A stretch of 64,000 bases of DNA from Strigamia acuminata. Taxonomy: Eukaryota > Arthropoda > Chilopoda > Geophilomorpha > Linotaeniidae. The first letter of the stretch is position 1. Each line of letters starts with the position of its first letter. The translations under genes and the position numbers were made by a program. The notes below the pieces were generated by a model. It was not told the origin of the DNA. It searched no databases and worked only from the letters and a program-made list of their open reading frames with translations. The DNA is taken from assembly GCA_949358305.1 (NCBI GenBank), contig OX442314.1, positions 57,731,369 to 57,795,368 of the forward strand, written 5' to 3'. Shown piece after piece: positions 56,237-64,000 of this stretch.

Positions 56237-57112
56237 CGGGTTTTCCCACTACCACGCCCCGAAAACATAAACAGCAAACAAGGATAGGATTATTTAACAC
56301 AAAAAAGTGATTTAAGTGATGAGAATTGAAAGGTTATGACGCATAAAATTCAACCAATCCGCAACCGCACACTAGCTGAGCTCTTATTGGCTTTATCCCT
56401 TCTTTATCATTCCACTTCCGTTAGCGCCATTTGTTAGTTGAGGACAGCTTCGTTCGGCAAGTCGTAAGTTTCTGCCATTTATCTTCAAAATCCTTTGCCA
56501 TCGAATTCATTTGTGTGTAATTTTATGTTCAGTAGGTTCGTAGTGATGCTATTTCCGTGTTAAAATGTTATTTTCTATCCTAGATTTCTCGTGTCGCCCT
56601 TTTCACGCGGACCACGCGAACGATTGCAGCAAACGACAGCGATGAAAATATCCCGCATCCATTCAACTAAGTTTATCGATCTTTTTATCGTTTTATTTAA
56701 CAAGTTTATTTGTTAAAATGTTATTTTCTGCCCTGATTGCTGGTGTCGCCATTTTCATGCGGATCACGTGAGCGATTGCTACAATTCAACACCAGCGATT
56801 TATCGATGTTTTATCGTTTTATTTTCCAAAGATTGAATTGGGGGCAGCAAATCCAACTCTCTACCTCCTCGTGGTTGCCCCTGGACCACTGGACTCATTC
56901 CGGTTGATACTAGATGAGAGCTCTGGTGTTTGATATTTCTGTGCTGGTTTATAATTCACACGAACCAGTGTGTACAATGTGGTTCTGTTAGCCTGCATCT
57001 CATAAATGAGTGTAGCATTTATCATACCAATGCGTACAAAGTGGTACTGTTCGTCTGCATTCTATAAATGAGTGTGGCATTTATCACACGGACCATTGCG
57101 GAGATAATATTG
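56237..57112 (+). repeat. dispersed structured repeat, copy 3
   Basis: Best preserved upstream region. Donor GTAAGT at 56,464 and acceptor TCCTAG at 56,583 again give a 120-nt intron. It has a shortened second exon block, then GGGGCA/TGCCCC near 56,841-56,881, CTGGTTT/GAACCAG at 56,944-56,968 and two ATAAATG/CATTTAT stem-loops near 57,005 and 57,066. It is truncated at GATAATATTG by the LTR beginning at 57,113. Confidence 0.6.
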
Positions 57113-58132
57113 TGTCGCGCTCAACTCTAACCGTCGCTAACTCGTGGGTTGATTACTTAATTCGACTAACTCACTACCGCTTTGCTCAAGCGGTTTACCC
57201 AAAGAAATGATTACACAGATATAAAAGGTAAAATATAATATAGATTTATTCTGTGGGACAATGTACAGATATATCTTATATATATATATATATAAAAGGT
57301 AGGTAAAAGGTAAATCGGAATGGGTGAAGGGAAATGGAAAGGTAAAGGTATGATGAAAGCTGGCTGGAATCGGCGAGGTCGTCTGTTGTCTCGGTCGTGT
57401 CCAAGATGGCGTCCTCGTTGTGGCAACGTGGTGTCGTCTTGGGCCGGCGTGGCAATATGGCGTCCTCGGCTCGTCTCTGGCTGGTCCTTCGGGCTCACGC
57501 TGGTCGGGCGCGAGTGAATGCTTAGTTAAAAGGCTTACTTCGGGCTGTTGTCTAGGTTTTTGTGTGGTGTCCGGCGATCACACAGCGGCGGACTCTTCTG
57601 GCTCCCGGCGGTCACACAGCGGCGGGAACGCTCGTCGTGGTTTTACTGCAGTTTAGGCTTGTGCGACCGTTTGTCTGCACAACTCGCTAAACTGGAGTGG
57701 TTTTTACTATTTCTAGCTGGTGTGCTAAAATAGTGTGGTAATCTTATCTCGCAGGTTACTCTGCGGAGTTTGACACTGACCAAACGTACTCACGGTAAAT
57801 TGTCCTTTGTCCTTGGTCAATCCCAGTATATTTACTTGGGCCTGATCTTGTAGGACGACGGGTTTACGTGTGTTTCTCGTTTGATGGTTGTGTTGGTTCT
57901 GCCCGCTCAGTGCAAGGCACATTCCTTTGCACAAAGCGGGGTTGACAGGTGACCGGAATCACCCAATGGTGGGGTGGACGAGCCATCCCCCACTCCCTCA
58001 GGGCAGACGCCTGTCCATTGACTAGATGTCAATGCACTGAGGGAAGGGAGACGCGCTTGCGGCTCCCCTTACACCCGAAACGAGGTCACGAGAGAAACTC
58101 TTCGTTGACCCCGGTCCAGTCGGGTCACAACA
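57113..58132 (-). repeat. 3' LTR of the second Gypsy element
   Basis: 1020 bp, bounded by the polypurine tract at 58,133 and by the end of the dispersed repeat at 57,112. On the sense strand it starts TGTTGTGACCC and ends GCGCGACA. With only one LTR visible the outer border rests on the break in the repeat. Confidence 0.75.
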
Positions 58133-58144
58133 CTTCCCCCTCCG
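58133..58144 (-). promoter_or_regulatory. polypurine tract
   Basis: Sense-strand CGGAGGGGGAAG directly precedes TGTTGTGACC, the LTR start, the expected plus-strand primer of an LTR element. Confidence 0.85.
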
Positions 58145-58168
58145 AGCTCAGACCGTGGGGCTGAGCGA

Positions 58169-60934
58169 TCACTTCTTTCCTGGGGGACCCGACACTGAGT
58201 CCGTCACCTGGGCGTAACTCACTCCAGGGACAGGCGGTTGAGTGCCGGGTGGCGCGGGTAGATCGCCTACTAACGCCGAGGACCGATCTCGGGGGTCCTC
58301 ATGCTCCGTAATGAAGCATAATGCATGGCCGTCAACTGGCTCATGCGGGGCACGCGTCCTCTCGTGTAACCAAACGCTCGGGATGTAGGCGGAGAAGCCG
58401 GTGTTCGTATGCCGGATGGCATTGGCTTCCGCTGGCGTCACTGGCACACGGTGGGCTCTCAGCAACCTCTGGTGGAAGATGAGGTCTCTAGTCTTCCGGA
58501 TCTGGTTGTGAAGCCAGATGAAGACTGACTTGCCTTTGTCCCGCTGCGCGAGGATAAACCTCCTGGTCGCCGTCGTCATCGAGAGATGGGGAAACTCTTC
58601 GATGATTCGCCCGTAATAGTCTGGCGGAGGCGGTGCCGGCTTCGGCTTCTGGGTGGCCGCGGGAATAGCGGCTTGCGTCGTTGTCGCCGCTCGGGCCGGT
58701 GAGGTCCCGGGCGGTGTCGGCTTCGTTTGCTCGACGGACCTGACGGGTGGCGTTCGGCACAGCAAGCGCTTTGGTTTACCCGCCACTTCGAACAGGGCGG
58801 GTCCTTGCGGGGATATCTCCGCAGGCATCGGTGGCGGAATCGGAACTCCGCTCGTCGGCGAGATCACCATTTCTACATCCTCTGCCGATTCTTCCGTCTG
58901 GATGGTCAAGGCGCGCAGTTGTTGGGTAGGCGCCGCTGTCCAGGTGGCGGAGGTATAACGAAACGCCGTGCTTCGCAACTTGTACCCCTCAAATTCGGGG
59001 TTTACCACATCCCTGGTTAGCTCGTACCGAGTCAACACAGGGTCGGGCAGAATGGAGCTCCACTCTGCGAGGAGTGCACGGGGAACCTGTACACCCTCTC
59101 TGTCCACGACAGACCATGCGGCCATCGCCTGACGCCCTTCTCCGAAGAGTGCTGGGGTTAGCAGCTGCATCATGACCTTGGTCAATGATAGCTGTAGGCT
59201 GCGACGATTCACTGGATTCGATCGCTCCGAATCCGCAGTGAAGGCACACGAGAGCTTACTCATCATCGCCGTTGCCCATTCGATGAAATATCGCTGGGCC
59301 TGATCCACACCTCGCAAGGCGGGCGCGGAGACTCTTGGGTCTTCCATCACGAAGCGAAACGCTGAGAGCTCGGAGATAGTCGGATTGGCGGCTTCTCTCG
59401 CGAGTCGCGCTTCTTCGTCTCGCCTCTCGAAAAACAGGGCCGAGGAACCGGATCGGGGTTGGCTCGGCCTGTAAATGCCGGTCAAATTGGCTCGACATTC
59501 CTGCGCAATGCTCTGTCCAACGGGGAGAGGGACTGAGCGGTCGGTGGGTAAATCCGGCGGATCGCTCGAATTCAACAACGACGGCGGCGGCAGGTTCGGA
59601 GGCGGCTGCGTCTTGGTCGGCAGCGTCGGCGTCGGCAGCGGTGGTGTTGGCTGCGTCGGCGGTGGTGGCGTCTCCGTCGTCTGCACTCCAGTCATTGCGA
59701 CTTGGAGCGCCGGGAGATGTTGTCCGGAGCCTGAAGGCTGCACGATGGCGGTTGGCATGCCATCGGGTCGTGGTCGCGAATTAATGTAGTCTGCGAGCCA
59801 CCTTGCCACCTCGTGTGGGGTCACCTTCCCGTCGGTGACAACACCCATCTTCCTGGCGTGTTTCATCGCGGGATCGAAACGTGTCAGTTTCGTCCGCTTC
59901 ATCTGAGTCAGAATCTCGCGAAGGTCCCGCGTATCTGCCGCTGGGACGTTTCGCTCACCTGACTGGCTACCACCTCGTCGACCCGCTCTCTTGGAGGCGT
60001 AGGCGGGTTCGGGGATGGGACGGCCCCGAGCTTCGCACCTCGCGAAGTATCGCTCTTTGCGATCTTTTTTCCGCTGCTCGCGATGAGTCAGCGGACGTCT
60101 AGAAGTGCTGGGACGAGAGACTCGCTCTTCGTCACCAGACATCCAAACCTCCTTGCACTCCTTACCGTCTTTAATCTGACGGTTTATGAAAATTCGCGGT
60201 CGGGAATACTGCGAAGGGTCACGCACCGTACTAGTGGATGGCCCAGCTTCGTTGCCTTCAGTCGTGTTTTGAGCGACACGCTGCTTCTTGGTTGTCGCTG
60301 GGGAACGCGACTGGCTGTCCCCGGCGCCTTTGGAGCGCTTGCGCTTCCGCGGGTAGCTGCTCTTGGGCCCCAAAATCCCCAGGTAGTGGAGCTGCCACAT
60401 CTCGGCTTGGGACGTCAAAATTCCCATCCGAGGTCTCCACTGGGGCGTACTCTCTCCCAATCGCAGCCTCTCAAACCACAGATGAATATCATCCGCGGTC
60501 ATCCCCTCGTTTTGGAGGATGCGCTCGGCCACTGCCGTAGCGGTATCCACCAGCTGTTGTCTATAATGCTGGTAGATGGCCTCACGGGCCTCTTCTGTCT
60601 CGGCTGCTCGCCACGCATGCAGCACGTGTTCCTCCGCCGGGTTGCCAGTGTACTGACTTGACAATCCGGGGTGGAAAATCGGCGATTTCGGGTCATCGTC
60701 ACGAGCTAACTCTGTGGCGATGCCTTCGCGCATTCCCTCCGGGAACGTATCCAGGAGCGTGCAGTCTCGTACCCAACGTCGGGCGATGCATCGGGAATGT
60801 AGTATTCGCAGGCGCCAAGGGTCGGCGTCTTCGCCGAAACATCGTCGGTAAAAATCGGGCAGCGCGCCTCGAAATATCCCGCCACGAGTGATGCAAGCGG
60901 GGTCTAATGGTCCCCATGTTTTACGTAGTGCCAT
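58169..60934 (-). CDS. ORF3 of the second Gypsy element (921 aa, env position, not Env-like)
   Basis: The preferred start is ATG 60,932-60,934 (MALRKTWGPLD), because TTTCTCCATCCTTCCAG lies directly before it. An upstream in-frame ATG at 60,958 would add 8 residues. The N-terminal 200 residues are globular, with FERLRLGESTPQWRPRMG near the end of this part. Next come a basic nuclear-localisation-like stretch (PRKRKRSKG), a Ser/Arg/Glu-rich linker, a long proline-rich region (about 420-490), a helical domain at about 540-690 (AEWSSILPDPVL), a second Pro-rich linker and a C-terminal segment. No signal peptide or membrane segment is seen. It ends 25 nt before the polypurine tract. The function is unknown, and it is not an envelope. 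Confidence 0.8.
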   Translation of the reverse strand: MALRKTWGPLDPACITRGGIFRGALPDFYRRCFGEDADPWRLRILHSRCIARRWVRDCTLLDTFPEGMREGIATELARDDDPKSPIFHPGLSSQYTGNPAEEHVLHAWRAAETEEAREAIYQHYRQQLVDTATAVAERILQNEGMTADDIHLWFERLRLGESTPQWRPRMGILTSQAEMWQLHYLGILGPKSSYPRKRKRSKGAGDSQSRSPATTKKQRVAQNTTEGNEAGPSTSTVRDPSQYSRPRIFINRQIKDGKECKEVWMSGDEERVSRPSTSRRPLTHREQRKKDRKERYFARCEARGRPIPEPAYASKRAGRRGGSQSGERNVPAADTRDLREILTQMKRTKLTRFDPAMKHARKMGVVTDGKVTPHEVARWLADYINSRPRPDGMPTAIVQPSGSGQHLPALQVAMTGVQTTETPPPPTQPTPPLPTPTLPTKTQPPPNLPPPSLLNSSDPPDLPTDRSVPLPVGQSIAQECRANLTGIYRPSQPRSGSSALFFERRDEEARLAREAANPTISELSAFRFVMEDPRVSAPALRGVDQAQRYFIEWATAMMSKLSCAFTADSERSNPVNRRSLQLSLTKVMMQLLTPALFGEGRQAMAAWSVVDREGVQVPRALLAEWSSILPDPVLTRYELTRDVVNPEFEGYKLRSTAFRYTSATWTAAPTQQLRALTIQTEESAEDVEMVISPTSGVPIPPPMPAEISPQGPALFEVAGKPKRLLCRTPPVRSVEQTKPTPPGTSPARAATTTQAAIPAATQKPKPAPPPPDYYGRIIEEFPHLSMTTATRRFILAQRDKGKSVFIWLHNQIRKTRDLIFHQRLLRAHRVPVTPAEANAIRHTNTGFSAYIPSVWLHERTRAPHEPVDGHALCFITEHEDPRDRSSALVGDLPAPPGTQPPVPGVSYAQVTDSVSGPPGKK

Positions 60935-60951
60935 CTGGAAGGATGGAGAAA
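60935..60951 (-). promoter_or_regulatory. 3' splice site directly before the ORF3 ATG
   Basis: Sense TTTCTCCATCCTTCCAG is followed by ATG: a pyrimidine tract with terminal CAG. It implies a spliced subgenomic mRNA for ORF3, as used for env in errantiviruses. The donor would lie upstream of the window edge. Confidence 0.6.
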
Positions 60952-60958
60952 TAAACAA

Positions 60959-62347
60959 TTAATAAAAAGTTAATATTTAAATACGTAGATAAATGGTTGG
61001 TTTCGAGGGACGTTGCCAGTACGTGCAGCCGTCCGTCGAGACCGATTCCTGTCTATCGGTGCAAACGTAGGACGAATTGTCCCTCGTCGGATAGAAAAAG
61101 AGAAGTCATCACGTGAAAAATCTGTCTCATGTCCAAAACGCACAGCGAGACGGAATCGAGCCTTTAATCTGGATTCTTATCATCAGATTTTACTTCAAAT
61201 TAATTCTAACATTAATTAGAACATTACTAATAATTAAATTAATAATTATCAGTCATTCGTAAAAAGAATTCGTCGGGTGTAAATTATTACTAAAATCGCA
61301 CAATAAATGTGCTTGTCGAAATGTTATTAAATAAATAAACCTAATAAAGAATTATTCCGAAGTCGGACTTTGTCTAATTTTTAAAAAAGTTAAAGTCAAA
61401 TTAAATTTATCCAACACACCGAAAAATTCATCGTACGAATGTTAAGTTGCATCAATTTGATGCGTCAAATTACTTGTGGAGAAAAAATATTCTTTTACAG
61501 AATATTCTCCCCTTGTCATAAAATTATCTATGGCTCGAGCCCATTGTCTCGCTCGTGACTCAAGTCATGAGGAATTTTCGAGACGCGAGGCGACGTGAAG
61601 TCTGCGCTCGCACCTCGAAAACAAATTAACAAGGAAAAAAAATACGATCGTGTGAGCGATCGCGGTTAATAATTAATTATACGCTATTTCGAGTGCAAAG
61701 CACTCATGTCAGGTATTAGTCAACAAAATTTCTTCTTCAGCAGCACGGAACTAGTTCTCATGTGCCGATGCCGACTTCTACCTGATCGGGCTGGACTTGG
61801 TTTACATCGCGGTCCCAGTTTTCCTCGTCCTCGTGCTCGATGGCCAGCACGTCGTTCTCTTCCTCGTCCATGGCGAGGAGCGCGCACAAAAATCTCAATC
61901 ACGATTTAAAAAGGATGATAAAACTATCTCAAAAACTCGGTGAAAAACTCGGTAAAACGTTAAAAACGAGGATCACGCACGAATGCAGCGATCAGCTGTG
62001 AAAAGCGGAAGTCTGTGTGAACACGAGGTAATCGCGATGGATTCTGGGTAATATACTCCAGAACCCGGGTGTTTGAGACTAGTGCGCACCTACCCGTGCG
62101 CATGTTACGCTACGGGTCTCCTTTGTTCTCACTCCCGTGCGCGATTGCTGCTACGGGGTCTTTTGCACGCGGTATCCGACCCGTGCCGATAATTTTGCTA
62201 CGGGTCCCGCGTTTCCACGCCATCTCGTGACGCGAATTCGACCGATATCCGCTTTGTTGGACTTAGCGAAATTTTCTGCGACGTGATGGCTTGCACTATC
62301 GGTCGATTACATTTATTTTTAGTGCCGCCATCGACTCGTAATTTATT
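60959..62347. other. pol-ORF3 spacer of the second Gypsy element
   Basis: 1.4 kb, AT-rich in the first half and GC-richer in the second, with no recognisable ORF. It is probably intronic for the ORF3 mRNA. Confidence 0.5.
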
Positions 62348-64000
62348 TTACTTCTTTCCTACGACCTTTCCGCCTTTTATGAACGGATTATCTCTTTTTG
62401 GTCGCAGGTTACGGATCGAGGCAGGTACGATATTTTTTGTTGTTTTTTGTGTCTGTACCTCCTCATTATTGTTTTCTTTTTTATCCGTGTTTTTTGTGTT
62501 TGTTTCAGGAGTTTCTCCTGTTTCCCCCCCGACCAAAATTGGATCCGGAACGGATTCAACTATCTCGTTTACCGGAGGTGAAGGGGCGTCGAAATACTCC
62601 TCGTTGTCACTTGGCGGTGCTTGTTCCGACTCGCCAGCGAACGTATCGACGATTTGGCCGTCAGTTTTAGACTTGACTTGGCCCTTGGCCCACATTTCTT
62701 GCGGGAATTCCGGAATGTACGGAGTTAACTCTCGTACCTGGATCGACTTTTGCTCGGTGTTGTCCTCGAGCTTGCGTAATTTATACGCGTTACCGCCATG
62801 CTTGCCGATGATTACATACGGACCATCTCTCTTGTCGGCCAAGCTGGCGGTGATCCCTCTCGCTGCATTTGAGAGGGTGTGTGCATCTTTCCACACCAAA
62901 TCATTGATCTCGAAATTCACGAATTTTCCACCGCTTTTATCTTGTAAAATGCGGTCGCGCATGTTAAAAATGTGCGCCATCATATGCTTGTATGTGTTTG
63001 AAATTGTTTGCTCCAATTTATACACATACTCATGTGGTTTCTCTGGGTCCACCACATTTACCGACTCTGCCACTCGTGGGTCCCAAGGCACTCGTAGCTC
63101 TCGGGCGAAGTTGAGGTAGGCCGGAGAAAAATCTCTCGTCCTCGAGACTGTTGTTCGTATGCTGAACGCGATCTCCCTCAAGTATTCATCCCACCTATTG
63201 TGGATGTCAGTGAATATGCTTAGTGCATATTTAATGTCCCTGTTGAGTCGCTCAACGGGATTTGTTCTGGGATTGTAGGTCGAAGTATGTGACGCCACAA
63301 TCCCGAATTTCTCACAAAACTTACCCCAAATTTTCGAGATAAATTGGGGTCCGTTATCGGATATTATTTTACGTGGAAATCCGTAACGTAACGCCACGTC
63401 GTAGATACATTCAACGATTTTCTCTGCTGAAGGTCTAGCGACGGCGTACAACTCGGGCCAACGAGTTGCCACGTCCATTATAACGATAATGTACGCATTT
63501 TTATTTCCCGTAACGGGTTTTGGGCCCATCACATCGACACTTAAACAATCAAAAGGCGCGTAAGGCCCTAAGAAAATAGTTTCGAATGGTGATTTACTCC
63601 TCGGCTTGCACGCTTGACATCGCTGACATTGGTGGACAAAAAGAGCAATATCTTTTTTCATCCCTGTCCAGTGAAAAAGCTGTGTAGCACGATAGAGTGT
63701 TCTGCTTACTCCCGCATGGCTCGCAAGCGGGTGCCCGTGTAACAACCACAGCACGCGACCGATTAAGGAAGCAGGTATTACTACCTTTACTGCGGTGTCC
63801 GATTCACTCAAGTCATCTTGGTGATTTGGGTGATGTTTCACTAAAAGGCCGTCATCCAATAGGTAATCTATGGATTCGTGTGCATAACGACGCTTCTGCC
63901 TTCTGGTTAAGTTGGGCGGATATCTTCCTGTCAGTACGAATCTAGCTCTGTCCTGACATTTTTTGTCTAATTTTTGTTGCACAATTATTTCCTCCCTTGT
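62348..64000 (-). CDS. Gypsy pol, C-terminal part with integrase (partial, runs off the window)
   Basis: The frame is open to the right edge, so the start is outside. It contains the integrase zinc domain (HGHPLASHAG and CQRCQACK), the core with D, D, E (VDVMGPKPV, ISDNGPQF, NPVERLNRD), a C-terminal domain (NDLVWKDAHTLSNA, DGPYVIIGKHGGNAYKLRKLED) and an acidic then basic tail of about 120 residues ending at a TAA. It is similar in order and sequence to the pol at 33,972-38,761, so the two elements are related Gypsy lineages. RT and protease are not in the window. Confidence 0.95.
   Translation of the reverse strand, partial: TREEIIVQQKLDKKCQDRARFVLTGRYPPNLTRRQKRRYAHESIDYLLDDGLLVKHHPNHQDDLSESDTAVKVVIPASLIGRVLWLLHGHPLASHAGVSRTLYRATQLFHWTGMKKDIALFVHQCQRCQACKPRSKSPFETIFLGPYAPFDCLSVDVMGPKPVTGNKNAYIIVIMDVATRWPELYAVARPSAEKIVECIYDVALRYGFPRKIISDNGPQFISKIWGKFCEKFGIVASHTSTYNPRTNPVERLNRDIKYALSIFTDIHNRWDEYLREIAFSIRTTVSRTRDFSPAYLNFARELRVPWDPRVAESVNVVDPEKPHEYVYKLEQTISNTYKHMMAHIFNMRDRILQDKSGGKFVNFEINDLVWKDAHTLSNAARGITASLADKRDGPYVIIGKHGGNAYKLRKLEDNTEQKSIQVRELTPYIPEFPQEMWAKGQVKSKTDGQIVDTFAGESEQAPPSDNEEYFDAPSPPVNEIVESVPDPILVGGETGETPETNTKNTDKKENNNEEVQTQKTTKNIVPASIRNLRPKRDNPFIKGGKVVGKK

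Larger units (their letters stand above)
57113..64000 (-). mobile_element. second Gypsy element with ORF3, 3' part (extends beyond the window)
   Basis: In sense order: pol end (integrase), 1.4-kb spacer, splice acceptor and 921-aa ORF3, polypurine tract, LTR. The 5' LTR, gag and RT lie to the right of 64,000. It has the same architecture as the large Gypsy element, and a pol C-terminus similar to it. Both coding frames are intact, so the element may be young. Confidence 0.85.

Noticed and set aside
58653-60661. Plus-strand ORFs of 90-190 codons opposite the 921-aa ORF3
   Set aside because: GC-rich antisense frames without domains; they follow from the codon use of the sense gene.

Overview
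The window is a repeat-dominated stretch of a metazoan genome, most likely an arthropod. BEL/Pao elements are confined to animals, one short transposon carries arthropod-type (TTAGG)n arrays, and there is a degraded polymerase fragment of a negative-strand RNA virus of the kind often endogenised in arthropods. I see no clear host single-copy gene, rRNA, tRNA gene or CRISPR. Almost everything is mobile DNA, much of it nested.

Layout. 1-3.1 kb: 3' half of a broken Ty1/copia element (+). 3.2-4.1, 15.9-17.6 and 56.2-57.1 kb: three copies of a dispersed non-coding unit with CCAAT/ETS-like promoter elements, a 120-nt intron of constant length and repeated stem-loops. 6-7 kb: dead Gypsy RT split by a hAT-type MITE. 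8.0-8.5 kb: remnant of a mononegavirus L polymerase. 8.66-9.41 kb: 21-bp minisatellite. 9.4-11.2 kb: remnants of a retrotransposon protein here called ORF3. 17.6-18.2 kb: Gypsy gag fragment. 18.2-20.6 kb: intron-containing MULE-like transposase gene (-). 20.7-22.0 kb: more ORF3 and retropepsin remnants.

22,020-55,247 is one 33.2-kb insertion on the minus strand. It is bounded by two divergent ~2.1-kb LTRs, flanked by the direct repeat TACTTT, and splits a retropepsin ORF whose halves (to 22,019 and from 55,248) are in the same frame once the insert is removed. Its own genes read gag (50.8 to 38.7 kb), a -1 frameshift site, pol (38.8 to 34.0 kb) and a 566-codon ORF3 at the env position (26.56-24.86 kb). 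Four later insertions sit inside it: a complete BEL/Pao element with identical LTRs and a 1748-aa polyprotein (26,627-32,877); a 628-bp MITE with TTAGG arrays, inside pol; a 10.2-kb element with identical 2562-bp LTRs and a non-coding interior (39,258-49,489), inside gag; and a 1.09-kb foldback element, inside one LTR. Removing them restores the frame of gag and pol.

57,113-64,000 is the 3' part of a second Gypsy element (-): end of pol with integrase, a 921-aa ORF3 whose ATG directly follows a consensus 3' splice site, a polypurine tract and a 1020-bp LTR. The most novel signals are the ORF3 family (two intact members, two or more remnants) carried 3' of pol in Gypsy elements, the structured spliced RNA-like repeat, and the non-coding long-LTR element.
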